Assembly: GCF_003710255.1 (NCBI RefSeq)
Contig: NZ_RHIB01000004.1
Span: 124,001 to 188,000 of the forward strand
From: Alteribacter keqinensis
Lineage (GTDB): Bacteria; Bacillota; Bacilli; Bacillales; Salisediminibacteriaceae
Length of the DNA stretch: 64,000 bases
Direction of reading: 5' to 3'
Made by a program: the position numbers and the translations under genes. The notes under the pieces are model-generated. The model made no database searches, had not been told where the DNA came from, and saw nothing but the letters and a program-made list of their open reading frames with translations. Position 1 is the stretch's first letter; every line of letters begins with the position of its first letter. This document shows, piece after piece, positions 23,612 to 31,022 of the stretch.

Positions 23612-24232
23612 GTGGCCGGTAATCAGCTTACGGTGTATGACATTGACTCATGTGTGCCGCCTTTTTGTGCACAGATAAACGATCCAGCCCCGCTCTTTTC
23701 AGCGGAGGTTTATCATCCTTCAACAGATACAGTTGAAACGATTGCTTTGGAAAACTATGGCGGCAGGTGGGTTGTGCTCTTTTTTTATTCAAATAATTTC
23801 TCATTTGTATGTCCGACAGAGCTTGCAGCAATGGCCGCTCTTTATCCTCAATTCGAATCGTTGAATGCTGAAGTTTTAGGAATATCGACAGAAGGGGTTT
23901 TTACCCAAAAAGTGTCTGCTCAGATCTCGCCGTCGGTTTCGACCGTAACCTATCCACTGGTATCAGACCGCTCCCATTTTATCAGCCGGGCCTACCGGGT
24001 ACTTAATCCGGCTACAGGAGCTAATTACAGGGCTACGCTCCTCATTGATCCAGAGGGGGTCATTAAGGCGAGGATGATTTATCCTCCTGAAGTGGGCAGG
24101 AATGCAAATGAAATTTTAAGGGTGCTTCAAGGGATTCAATATGGCATTGAAACGGGAGAAGGTGTCCCCGCCAACTGGGTTCCGGGAATGCCGGGGATCG
24201 TGAAGGATCCTGGCAATATAGGAAAAGTGTAA
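23612..24232 (+). CDS. peroxiredoxin (AhpC/TSA family) lacking the usual resolving cysteine
   Basis: A 206-residue thiol peroxidase. The peroxidatic Cys67 is in SNNFSFVCPTE, with the conserved Pro, Thr and later Arg (NYRATLLIDPEG). In AhpC-type enzymes the resolving Cys lies in VCPANWKPG near the C-terminus; here the segment is GVPANWVPG without Cys. Two extra cysteines (14 and 19, in SCVPPFC) occur near the N-terminus and might replace it, or it acts as a 1-Cys enzyme. The GTG at 23612 was chosen since GGAGG lies 8 bases before it; earlier codons overlap the ribosome site. It would reduce hydrogen or organic peroxides in the cytoplasm. Confidence 0.85.
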   Translation: MAGNQLTVYDIDSCVPPFCAQINDPAPLFSAEVYHPSTDTVETIALENYGGRWVVLFFYSNNFSFVCPTELAAMAALYPQFESLNAEVLGISTEGVFTQKVSAQISPSVSTVTYPLVSDRSHFISRAYRVLNPATGANYRATLLIDPEGVIKARMIYPPEVGRNANEILRVLQGIQYGIETGEGVPANWVPGMPGIVKDPGNIGKV

Positions 24233-24250
24233 GTAAGGAGCTTTTTAATA

Positions 24251-24305
24251 AAGAGAGCGGCCATAAGGTTTCAGTCTGGACCTTATGAGCCGCTCTCCTT
24301 TTTCA
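24251..24305 (+). terminator. terminator of the peroxiredoxin gene
   Basis: AGAGAGCGGCCATAAGGT pairs with ACCTTATGAGCCGCTCTC (one bulge) and is followed by CTTTTTC. Confidence 0.85.
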
Positions 24306-24370
24306 GGTCTTATGTTTGTTAATCTGCATAGGTAATAGTGAGGTGTTCTCTATGCATGTGTACTTGATCA

Positions 24371-24408
24371 CATGGGGTCAGGCACTCTGTTCATCGGTTC
24401 ACACAGTA
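24371..24408. repeat. GTGCCNGGCACTGTG hairpin family, degraded copy P1
   Basis: GGTCAGGCACTCTG ... TTCACACAGTACGTG is a diverged copy of the hairpins at 26075 and 28781. It lies just ahead of the methyltransferase gene. Confidence 0.5.
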
Positions 24409-24475
24409 CGTGTCGCTTCTTTGGTTATGGAATTTTATGCTAAACTTAAGGTATCTCACACATGGGGTTGATTGT

Positions 24476-25249
24476 ATGGGCATCAATTTTCATGACAAGC
24501 GTAACAAAGCGAGCTATACAACAAGGGAAGCGGATCAGACTTGGAAGGATACAATAGAAAGGCTGGTTTCCCCAACCGGGCGTAAACATGCGGTGGATAT
24601 TGGCTGCGGCGGAGGGATTTATACAAAAGCGTTAGCGGATCTTGGGGTACCGTCGGTGACGGGAGTGGATTTTTCTGAAGCGATGCTTGAAGGAGCCCGT
24701 GACAATTGCGGGGATGACCCGCGCATTCGGTTTCAAAAAGGGAGCGCTGAAAATACAGGTCTCAGTAGAGGCTGCAGTGATCTGGTGCTGCAAAGAGCGC
24801 TTATTCATCACTTAAGTGACCTTCGCCCGAGTTTTTTCGAAGCCCTGCGATTGCTGGGCGAGAGTGGGGTTTTCGTTGTCCAGGACCGCACGCCGGAGGA
24901 TTGTCTCCTTCCAGGAAGCGAAAATCATATTCGAGGTTACTTATTTTCACTGTTTCCCCGTCTTGCAGAAAAAGAAGTAAGAAGACGTCATAGGAGTGAA
25001 AAGGTTTCCCTTGAGCTGCGGGCATCCGGATTCAGGCAAGTGGAAGAGCTCACCCTTTGGGAAACAAGACATCGCTACCCAGCAAAAAAGGAGTTATATG
25101 AAGACCTTCGTGCAAGAAACGGACGGTCTATTTTGCATGAGCTGAGTGATGGTGAGATTGAAGAGCTGATTTGTCATATTGATAAGCAGCTGCCTGACGG
25201 TGAGGTCATTGAAAAAGACCGCTGGACGATCTGGAAGGCGAGGGTTTAA
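24476..25249 (+). CDS. class I SAM-dependent methyltransferase
   Basis: A 257-residue methyltransferase. The SAM-binding motif is AVDIGCGGGIYTKALADLG, followed by VTGVDFSEAML (acidic residue for the ribose) and the motif around SDLVLQRALIHHLSDL. The start was set at the ATG of MGINFHDKRN (24476), 8 bases after GGGG; the open frame extends 22 codons upstream through a repeat remnant. The acceptor is unknown; the domain is of the UbiE/COQ5-like kind. Its TAA directly abuts the ATG of the GNAT-VOC gene (TAAATG), so the two are coupled. Confidence 0.8.
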   Translation: MGINFHDKRNKASYTTREADQTWKDTIERLVSPTGRKHAVDIGCGGGIYTKALADLGVPSVTGVDFSEAMLEGARDNCGDDPRIRFQKGSAENTGLSRGCSDLVLQRALIHHLSDLRPSFFEALRLLGESGVFVVQDRTPEDCLLPGSENHIRGYLFSLFPRLAEKEVRRRHRSEKVSLELRASGFRQVEELTLWETRHRYPAKKELYEDLRARNGRSILHELSDGEIEELICHIDKQLPDGEVIEKDRWTIWKARV

Positions 25250-26074
25250 ATGCTTGTGGAAATTTTGGAGATTGAGAGAGAACGTGAAGAGGAAGCGAAG
25301 AATCTTGTATTAGAGGGAATGAAGGAACGCTTTGGCAGCATCGACCACTCACTGAATAAAGACCTTCAGCCGATCGGGGCATTTTATAACCGGACCGGGT
25401 ATGTTTTTTTGACGGGTATTTTTGAGGGGAAGGTTGTCGGTACCGGTGCGCTTTCTTATGAATCCCCGGGAGTCGGGCGTATCGGACGGATGAGTGTAAA
25501 AGCCGGGTACCGTCGTCGGGGGCTTGCCCGGAAGATGCTTCGCCGGTTGGAAGAGTGGGGAGAGTATATGGGGTATACATCGTTTGTGATGGAAACAAAT
25601 GAGGGCTGGACAAGTGCCATCGCTCTTTACCGAAGCAGCGGGTATAGTGTGGACTGTTACGAAGATGGCTGTGTATATTTTATAAAAAACGTGGAGGGGA
25701 CGAATATGTCATTTGCATTTAAGTCGATTGATCACATTCAACTGGCGGCACCAAAGGGAAGTGAGGAGGAGGCCCGCCGCTTTTTTGCAGGGTTGTTGGG
25801 GTTTGAGGAAGTAGAGAAGCCAGAGGTGCTGAAAAAGCGTGGTGGTGTCTGGTTTGCTTTTGGATCCTATCAGGTACATATTGGGATTGAAGAACCGTTT
25901 GCGCCGGCCCAAAAAGCCCACCCGGCTTTTGAGATTGATAATCTGGACGGGCTGATAAAGCACTTGCACGAACATGAAGTTTCCTATAAAGAAGATGATG
26001 ATCTCCCCGGGGCGAAGCGGATTTATATGGACGATCCGTTTGGGAACCGCATTGAAATACTGGAGTGGGTATAG
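25250..26074 (+). CDS. GNAT-VOC fusion protein
   Basis: A 274-residue frame holding two complete domains. Residues 1-150 are a GNAT acetyltransferase (GRIGRMSVKAGYRRRGLARKML is the acetyl-CoA site, then ETNEGWTSAIALYRSSGY). Residues 153-274 are a vicinal-oxygen-chelate protein of glyoxalase/bleomycin-resistance type (FKSIDHIQLAAPKGSEEEARRFF ... MDDPFGNRIEILEW) with candidate metal ligands His161 and Glu269. No stop separates them. An in-frame ATG at 25706 preceded by GGAGGGG at 25693-25699 could also start the VOC domain alone. Substrates are unknown. Confidence 0.8.
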   Translation: MLVEILEIEREREEEAKNLVLEGMKERFGSIDHSLNKDLQPIGAFYNRTGYVFLTGIFEGKVVGTGALSYESPGVGRIGRMSVKAGYRRRGLARKMLRRLEEWGEYMGYTSFVMETNEGWTSAIALYRSSGYSVDCYEDGCVYFIKNVEGTNMSFAFKSIDHIQLAAPKGSEEEARRFFAGLLGFEEVEKPEVLKKRGGVWFAFGSYQVHIGIEEPFAPAQKAHPAFEIDNLDGLIKHLHEHEVSYKEDDDLPGAKRIYMDDPFGNRIEILEWV

Positions 26075-26120
26075 GGTGCCAGGCACTGTGTTTATTGTTT
26101 CACACAGTGCCTGGCACTGT
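26075..26120 (+). terminator. GTGCCNGGCACTGTG hairpin P2, acting as terminator
   Basis: GGTGCCAGGCACTGTG pairs with CACACAGTGCCTGGCACT and is followed by GTTTTTATTTTT. It begins right after the GNAT-VOC stop. Confidence 0.75.
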
Positions 26121-26166
26121 TTTTATTTTTGACAAGGGGGAATAGAAACGCAAGGGAGGGGCGGGT

Positions 26167-26892
26167 ATGATTTATCTCGTTAGTTTTCTTTGTGTGGCCG
26201 GCTTCATTGTTGTTCATCTGTTTTCGAGAAACGTGACCTTTTTACATACGATTCCCCGGAGCAAAGTGCTCTCAGTGGCCGGGGGAGTCTCAATTGCCTA
26301 TGTATTCATGCACATTCTCCCTGAACTCCACATGTATCAGGATGAGCTGCATACTAGTGAATTCCACCTCTTTGGTTTAGGGGATTATCATGTTTATCTG
26401 GCTTCTCTTCTCGGTCTGTCAGCCTTTTACGGCCTGGAAAGGATGGCGAAAGGGACGATTGAGAAGGGGAAGAGGGGGGAGGATGAGAATCCATGGGTGT
26501 TCAGGACGCACATTCTATCGTTCTTTTTTTACAATTTCCTGATTGGCTATTTGCTGCTGAGAGGGGAAAACCGTGATCCCACAGAGCTTTTCCTGTACTT
26601 TTTTGCATTATCTGTTCATTTCGTCTCCAACGATCACGCCTTAAGGCAGACGCACAAAGAAGAATACGACGTTTACGGGCGGTATTTGCTCGCTGGTGCA
26701 GTAGCAGCTGGGTGGCTGACGGGTATTTTTGTTGAAGTGAGTGAACACGGGGTTGCCCTCCTGTTTTCCATCTTGGCGGGAACGATGATTCTAAACGTAT
26801 TAAAAGAAGAGCTTCCCGAGGAAAGGGAGAGTAACTTCTGGGCGTTCGGTGTCGGGGTTCTTCTTTATACCATTCTCTTATACGTGATTTAA
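26167..26892 (+). CDS. ZIP-like integral membrane protein
   Basis: A 241-residue membrane protein with about seven helices. VAGGVSIAYVFMHILPEL near residue 40 and FFALSVHFVSNDHALRQTH near 160 resemble the His-bearing helices of ZIP metal transporters, and ILNVLKEELPEE near 225 resembles the last conserved segment. The resemblance suggests a divalent-metal transporter, but the metal-site helix is not fully canonical, so it may be a diverged relative. An AGGGAGGGG ribosome site precedes the ATG. It is alone in its unit. Confidence 0.55.
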   Translation: MIYLVSFLCVAGFIVVHLFSRNVTFLHTIPRSKVLSVAGGVSIAYVFMHILPELHMYQDELHTSEFHLFGLGDYHVYLASLLGLSAFYGLERMAKGTIEKGKRGEDENPWVFRTHILSFFFYNFLIGYLLLRGENRDPTELFLYFFALSVHFVSNDHALRQTHKEEYDVYGRYLLAGAVAAGWLTGIFVEVSEHGVALLFSILAGTMILNVLKEELPEERESNFWAFGVGVLLYTILLYVI

Positions 26893-26924
26893 TGGGGTGA
26901 TTCGTCACGGCTCGCAACCTAAAT

Positions 26925-26938
26925 AAACGTTTGTTTAA
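26925..26938. other. AAACGTTTGTTTAA motif, copy 2
   Basis: Found 36 bp after the ZIP-like gene; matches 61980-61993 over a longer stretch (AATAAACGTTTGTTTAAA). Confidence 0.3.
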
Positions 26939-27086
26939 AAGGTGAACGGTGTCGTTCTGTGGTGACAGGAAAGCTATTCAACATTTCACAAAGTACCTGG
27001 CACCGAACCTTTGATCTGCAGTTCTTTAAAAACGGCAGAACTACTGATAAACTGATAGTAGCGCCATTTACATAAGGAGAACGGCT

Positions 27087-27728
27087 ATGACAAACATACT
27101 GATTGTAACATCTGTAGATGCAGAAAAAACAGCGGCAGAAGCCGGTCTTAAAGGGGATTCTCGTTTTCACGTCATTTCAGGTGGCGTCGGAATCGCTGCG
27201 GCTTCAGCCAGTACTGCCACGGCTTTAGCTGCCCGGTCATATAATTTGGTGATCAACATGGGCATCGGTGGGGGCTTTATAGGCAGGGCAGCCGTCGGTG
27301 ATCTTGTGATCGCCACGAAAAGTGCGGCTGCTGATTTAGGAGCGGAGTCAGAGGGAGGCTTCATATCCATCGATGAGCTGGGCTTTGGATCCGCCGTGAT
27401 CGAATGTGATGAAAAAGCAGGAGACAGCCTTTGGCAGGAGTGCAACCATCGTTTTTTACCCGTTCACAAAGGATCCGTACTTACCCTGTCCACGGTGACG
27501 GGAACAGCGGATACGGCGGACAGGCTCCTGGGCCTTTATCCGGATGCTTTCTGCGAAGCGATGGAAGGCTTTGGTGTGGCCACGGCTGCAAAACAGGCAG
27601 GCAGACCATATCTGGAAGTGCGGTCCATCTCAAACCCTGTGGGACCGAGAGACCGAGGAGCGTGGCAAATAAAAGAAGCTCTCGCACGATTAACTGAAGC
27701 AAGCCGACTCATGAAGGAGGTACTTTGA
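27087..27728 (+). CDS. mqnB: futalosine hydrolase, MqnB
   Basis: A 213-residue enzyme of the nucleoside phosphorylase/hydrolase fold. It releases hypoxanthine (or the base of aminodeoxyfutalosine) to give dehypoxanthine futalosine in the futalosine route to menaquinone. Visible are VINMGIGGGFIGRAAVGDLVIATKSAAADLGAE, the central LTLSTVTGTADTADRL and the purine-nucleosidase-type CEAMEGFGVATAA with acidic catalytic residues. It overlaps mqnD by one base (TGATG), which confirms the assignment. AAGGAGAA lies 9 bases before the ATG. The other genes of the route, mqnA and mqnC, are not in this window. Confidence 0.9.
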   Translation: MTNILIVTSVDAEKTAAEAGLKGDSRFHVISGGVGIAAASASTATALAARSYNLVINMGIGGGFIGRAAVGDLVIATKSAAADLGAESEGGFISIDELGFGSAVIECDEKAGDSLWQECNHRFLPVHKGSVLTLSTVTGTADTADRLLGLYPDAFCEAMEGFGVATAAKQAGRPYLEVRSISNPVGPRDRGAWQIKEALARLTEASRLMKEVL

Positions 27729-28564
27729 TGAAAATCGCATACTCACCATGTCCAAACGATACATTCACGTTTCATGCGTGGGCTCACGGGCTCGTACGCG
27801 GAGCCGAAGAGATTGATGTCACGTATGCGGACATACATATAACAAACCACTGGGCCATTGATAAAACCGGTCCGGAAATCATGAAAATCTCCTATGCTGC
27901 ACTGCCGTGGGTGCTGGACGATTACGCCCTGATTCCATGCGGAGGGGCGCTCGGGCGCGGATGCGGGCCGCTGGTGCTTACTGCAGAAGTAACCGATCCG
28001 GCATCTTTATCTGGTAAACGTGTAGCCGTTCCGAGTGAAAAGTCCACTGCTTATCTACTGTTCAAGCTGTGGGCTCTTGACCACGTGCCCGGAGGCGTCG
28101 GTGAAATCGAGATTATGCCTTTTGACGAAATTATGCCTGCTGTTCGGGACGGTAAAATCGATGCGGGTCTTGTCATCCATGAAGCCCGGTTTACGTATCA
28201 GAACTTCGGTTTAAATATGCTTACGGATCTTGGAGACTGGTGGGAAAAGGACACAGGGTTTCCGATACCGCTGGGGGCCATTATTGCGCGCCGGTCTCTT
28301 GATTTAAAGAAGATCGAAGGCTGGATTCGGGACTCTGTGGAATATGCCTGGGCAAATCCCGAAGCGTCCCGGGATTATGTTTTGCAGCACGCTCAGGAGA
28401 TGAGTGACGATGTGGTAAAGGCCCACATCGGCCTGTATGTAAATGAGTTCACAAGAGACCTTGGTGAGGACGGTTACGCCGCCATTGAAGCTCTGCTCGG
28501 ACGGGCGGCCAAAGAAGGCATCGTTCCTGAGTTTGACATGGAGAGGCTTCGGTTTTACGAGTGA
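27728..28564 (+). CDS. mqnD: 1,4-dihydroxy-6-naphthoate synthase, MqnD
   Basis: A 278-residue enzyme with the periplasmic-binding-protein fold that converts cyclic dehypoxanthine futalosine to 1,4-dihydroxy-6-naphthoate. The start MKIAYSPCPNDTFTFHAWAHG is characteristic, and VAVPSEKSTAYLLFKLWA and DAGLVIHEARFTYQNFGL with the catalytic His are conserved. The ATG at 27728 is used with GGAGG in the end of mqnB. It forms a two-gene unit with mqnB. Most Bacillus species make menaquinone from chorismate through the Men enzymes, so the futalosine route marks the lineage. Confidence 0.92.
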   Translation: MKIAYSPCPNDTFTFHAWAHGLVRGAEEIDVTYADIHITNHWAIDKTGPEIMKISYAALPWVLDDYALIPCGGALGRGCGPLVLTAEVTDPASLSGKRVAVPSEKSTAYLLFKLWALDHVPGGVGEIEIMPFDEIMPAVRDGKIDAGLVIHEARFTYQNFGLNMLTDLGDWWEKDTGFPIPLGAIIARRSLDLKKIEGWIRDSVEYAWANPEASRDYVLQHAQEMSDDVVKAHIGLYVNEFTRDLGEDGYAAIEALLGRAAKEGIVPEFDMERLRFYE

Positions 28565-28588
28565 AAAGTACAGTGAGGTGAAACATTA

Positions 28589-28771
28589 ATGAAACTGCTT
28601 GAAAAATCACTGGTGCTTTTTTACGCTCTGTTTCTCATTTTCGGACAGATCGTCGGATTCGTGGTCGGCACGCTAATCAACGCGCTCTGGCTCGGAGCTC
28701 TCATGGGAATCGGTGTCGGGATCGGCGTTGGGCTCATGGTTCACGGGTTCCTGTTAATCAAAAATCAGTGA
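28589..28771 (+). CDS. small hydrophobic protein
   Basis: A 60-residue protein with two hydrophobic helices (about 5-30 and 33-55); the second is Gly-rich (GALMGIGVGIGVGLMVHG), which may favour tight helix packing. It lies 24 bases after mqnD with a GAGGTGA ribosome site, so it is probably the last gene of the mqnBD unit and is followed by a terminator-like hairpin. I do not recognise a family; a link to menaquinone is only positional. Confidence 0.6.
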   Translation: MKLLEKSLVLFYALFLIFGQIVGFVVGTLINALWLGALMGIGVGIGVGLMVHGFLLIKNQ

Positions 28772-28780
28772 TGAAATTCA

Positions 28781-28831
28781 CAAAGTGCCGGGCACTGTGT
28801 TCAAAAATTCACACAGTGCCCGGCACTTTTT
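28781..28831. terminator. GTGCCNGGCACTGTG hairpin P4, bidirectional terminator
   Basis: AAAGTGCCGGGCACTGTG pairs with CACAGTGCCCGGCACTTT with T-runs to the right. It separates the small hydrophobic protein gene from the convergent DUF4385 gene and belongs to the repeat family at 26075. Confidence 0.75.
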
Positions 28832-29278
28832 TTACCCGTACTTTTTCTGATGGGCTTTTTTCTTCTTGAGATACTCTTCATCTGTTCGGACAACCTTCCA
28901 CTTTTCTTCAAAGATACGGGCAGACTCGGCTTTTTCCTCGTCGATGTCCCGTTCGTTGATCTTTCCTTCATCATCGTACTTTTTACCGCCTTTGTAATTG
29001 GCATAGCGCCGGGCACGGGTATAGCCCATCTGAATGAACTTGCGGGCCATGTCCATCCCTGCAAAGTCATCGACTTTCTTGTACTCTTCGAAAAGTTCAT
29101 AGATCTTTTCGGAGGATTCCTTTGCAATGTCCGGTGTTTTAAACCGCCAGTGGGGAAGAATTTCGCTTTTATAGGGCTCGACGAGAAGGACTCCTTGTTC
29201 ACCCCGGCCAACCCGGTATTTTTCAGGTTTTTTTCTGAAATCGGTATTGTCAAAGTCCAGATCATAATCAAAGGCCAA
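28832..29278 (-). CDS. DUF4385 family protein
   Basis: A 148-residue soluble charged protein. FDYDLDFDNTDFRKKPEKYRVGRGEQGVLLVEPYKSEILPHW is the DUF4385 signature, and MARKFIQMGYTRARRYANYKGGKKY follows in the middle. Members occur in Bacillaceae and phages; no function is established to my knowledge. The TTG start at 29278 is 9 bases after GGAGG. The upstream spacer contains a 21-bp tandem array. Confidence 0.8.
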   Translation of the reverse strand: MAFDYDLDFDNTDFRKKPEKYRVGRGEQGVLLVEPYKSEILPHWRFKTPDIAKESSEKIYELFEEYKKVDDFAGMDMARKFIQMGYTRARRYANYKGGKKYDDEGKINERDIDEEKAESARIFEEKWKVVRTDEEYLKKKKAHQKKYG

Positions 29279-29354
29279 TGGAGAGAACCTCCTTTTTGGG
29301 TGTATTATTCCCCTGCGGGGGTCGGGGTTAAACGAGGGAGGAGGGCAATTTTGA

Positions 29355-29481
29355 GCTAACTTGTTTAAATGGGATTCTAACTTGTTTAAATCAGTCCCTA
29401 ACTTGATTAAAGGGCTGTCTAACTTGTTTAAATCAAACTCTAACTTGACTAAAGGCTCACCTGACTCGTTTAAAGCCGCTT
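29355..29481. repeat. 21-bp periodic tandem array, family A, locus 2
   Basis: Six units start at 29356, 29377, 29398, 29419, 29440 and 29461, exactly 21 bp apart. The core CTAACTTGTTTAAA is nearly that of the array at 16119, while the last seven bases vary freely between units. In the plus strand the units read SNLFK-type heptads. It fills the spacer between two minus-strand genes and shows no ribosome site. Confidence 0.85.
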
Positions 29482-29489
29482 CCCTTCAC

Positions 29490-29705
29490 CTACCTCTTTA
29501 TATCTTCCCGGAGTTTCTCCGCTTCTTCCGCCATTTGAAGATAGGTGTCGTCTTTTTCGATTTCAGCCACCTGGCGCATGATGTCTGCCCGATCCTTTAA
29601 CGCCAGGTCGAGAATGGCCATCTCATTAGGTGTCACGTTCTCTAAATTGTACACACCATCGTCCGGTGTAATTTTGCCTGTTACCTCATTCATCGTTTTT
29701 TTCAC
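29490..29705 (-). CDS. small acidic soluble protein of unknown function
   Basis: A 71-residue protein starting VKKTMNEVTGKITPDDGVYNLENVTPNEMAILDLALKDRADIMRQ. The second half is a predicted amphipathic helix or coiled coil (DDTYLQMAEEAEKLREDIKR). The GTG at 29705 was chosen since GGGAG lies 8 bases upstream on the minus strand; the frame remains open further upstream. I do not recognise a family. Confidence 0.55.
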   Translation of the reverse strand: MKKTMNEVTGKITPDDGVYNLENVTPNEMAILDLALKDRADIMRQVAEIEKDDTYLQMAEEAEKLREDIKR

Positions 29706-29775
29706 GTGAAACGCTCCCTTGCTAAAATGAGTGTCCTCATAGTATGGCACAGGAGATGGAAGATTTCATCCAATA

Positions 29776-29806
29776 AGAAAAGCCGGATGCACGATGCAGC
29801 CGGCTG
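29776..29806 (-). terminator. terminator of the second yusW-like gene
   Basis: On the minus strand AGCCGGCTGCA pairs with TGCATCCGGCTTTTCTT around TCG. Confidence 0.7.
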
Positions 29807-29819
29807 CTAAATCAGACAA

Positions 29820-30362
29820 TTACTCGTCTTCTACTTCTACATCATCTTCATCAAAGAAGTCGATCTCAAGCTCAAACTCGTCATAGCCTTCATCCAGGTT
29901 AAAGGCATCTATGACCGCTTCGCGAAGCTCATCCTCAGACATGTCGCTGGATACGTCCAGGCTTGTCAGTGGACCTTCCATCTCATCCAGTGCTTCCTGA
30001 CCGGACATTTCAATGTCTTCGCCGCCACGGGTATCCTCGATTTCAGCTTCCGGATTTCCATCGTTATATTCATAATCTGCTTCATACGTACCGTCGCTGT
30101 ATTCCACATCTAATTCAAAGTCATAGAAAGTCAGGTCTTTATACCAGTCTCCTGTACCGCCGTCACCAGCATCATCTGAAGCACCATCATCATTCATATC
30201 GTCATCCATATCATCGTCCATGCCGTCGTCACCCATATCGGCATCATCTGTCCCATTTTCGTCTGCAGTACCGTTATCATCCATTTGATCGTCTTCTGCA
30301 GCTCCACAAGCCACCAGACCAATAGAAAGTACAATCGTTGCCAGAGATAATCCAATCTTCAT
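29820..30362 (-). CDS. YusW-like acidic lipoprotein, paralog 2
   Basis: A 180-residue lipoprotein with lipobox LVAC (Cys19), a linker of almost only Asp, Met, Gly and Asn (DDGMDDDMDDDMNDD), and a YusW-like domain starting DWYKDLTFYDFELDVEYSDGTYEADYEYNDG. It has the same layout as the protein at 9100-9705, including QEALDEMEGPLTSLDVSSDMSEDELREAVIDAFN against the equivalent stretch there, so the two arose by duplication. It is probably surface-exposed and without known function. Confidence 0.8.
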   Translation of the reverse strand: MKIGLSLATIVLSIGLVACGAAEDDQMDDNGTADENGTDDADMGDDGMDDDMDDDMNDDGASDDAGDGGTGDWYKDLTFYDFELDVEYSDGTYEADYEYNDGNPEAEIEDTRGGEDIEMSGQEALDEMEGPLTSLDVSSDMSEDELREAVIDAFNLDEGYDEFELEIDFFDEDDVEVEDE

Positions 30363-30551
30363 GTTTTCATTCCTCCAGTGTCATATGTGTAAAAACAGGT
30401 TCACAGCCTCATCTTACCCCTGTTCGAAATCCGATAAACGAAACCGCCAATATTTCTTGTCCCGTAATATTAGTTACCTAAACAAACTTGTAGATAAAAG
30501 ACCGTAATTATGGTTAAATAAAGAAGTATAATCATTAGGGGGCTAAGAAAA

Positions 30552-31022
30552 ATGTCGAGAAAAATGGATCAGATGGTAGGCTATCACGTAAATCTTGTCT
30601 CCCATTTCCTTAAAAACCGTTATAATAAAAACCTTTCTGAGATCGGGCTTACCGTGTCTCAGGCGAAGGTTCTCTATCATCTTGTAAATCATGGAGCCCA
30701 GACCCAGTCTGACCTGCAAAAGCTCCTTTATGTAAAAGGATCAACGATGAACGGCATTGTTGAATCCATGTTGAAACAGCAACTTATCATAAAAAAAGAC
30801 AGCACCGAAGACCGGCGCACAAAAGTGATTGAGCTTACTGAAAAAGGCAGGGCGCAGGAACAAAAGTTGTGGAATGTGATCAGTCAGCTTGACGATGACC
30901 TTACAAAAGGCATGAGTGAAGAAGAACAGAAACTGCTCATTTCCTGGCTGAAAAAACTTCAGGGAAACATTCATGAACAAACGGATGGAGGTAAAGAAAG
31001 TGACGCAAAAAGAACAGAGTAG
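30552..31022 (+). CDS. MarR-family transcriptional regulator
   Basis: A 156-residue winged-helix regulator. MVGYHVNLVSHFLKNRYNKNLSEIGLTVSQAKVLYHLVNHG forms the dimer and helix-turn-helix entry, LLYVKGSTMNGIVESML is the recognition helix and KKDSTEDRRTKVIELTEKGR is the wing. It overlaps the following MATE gene by 23 bases, so it most likely represses its own operon and responds to a drug or metabolite exported by that pump. The ligand is unknown. Confidence 0.9.
   Translation: MSRKMDQMVGYHVNLVSHFLKNRYNKNLSEIGLTVSQAKVLYHLVNHGAQTQSDLQKLLYVKGSTMNGIVESMLKQQLIIKKDSTEDRRTKVIELTEKGRAQEQKLWNVISQLDDDLTKGMSEEEQKLLISWLKKLQGNIHEQTDGGKESDAKRTE

Noticed and set aside
29361-29600. coding gene for a heptad-repeat protein on the plus strand
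   Set aside because: The start codon lies inside the first repeat unit without a ribosome site and the frame runs antisense into the small gene at 29490. The heptads follow from the 21-bp period.
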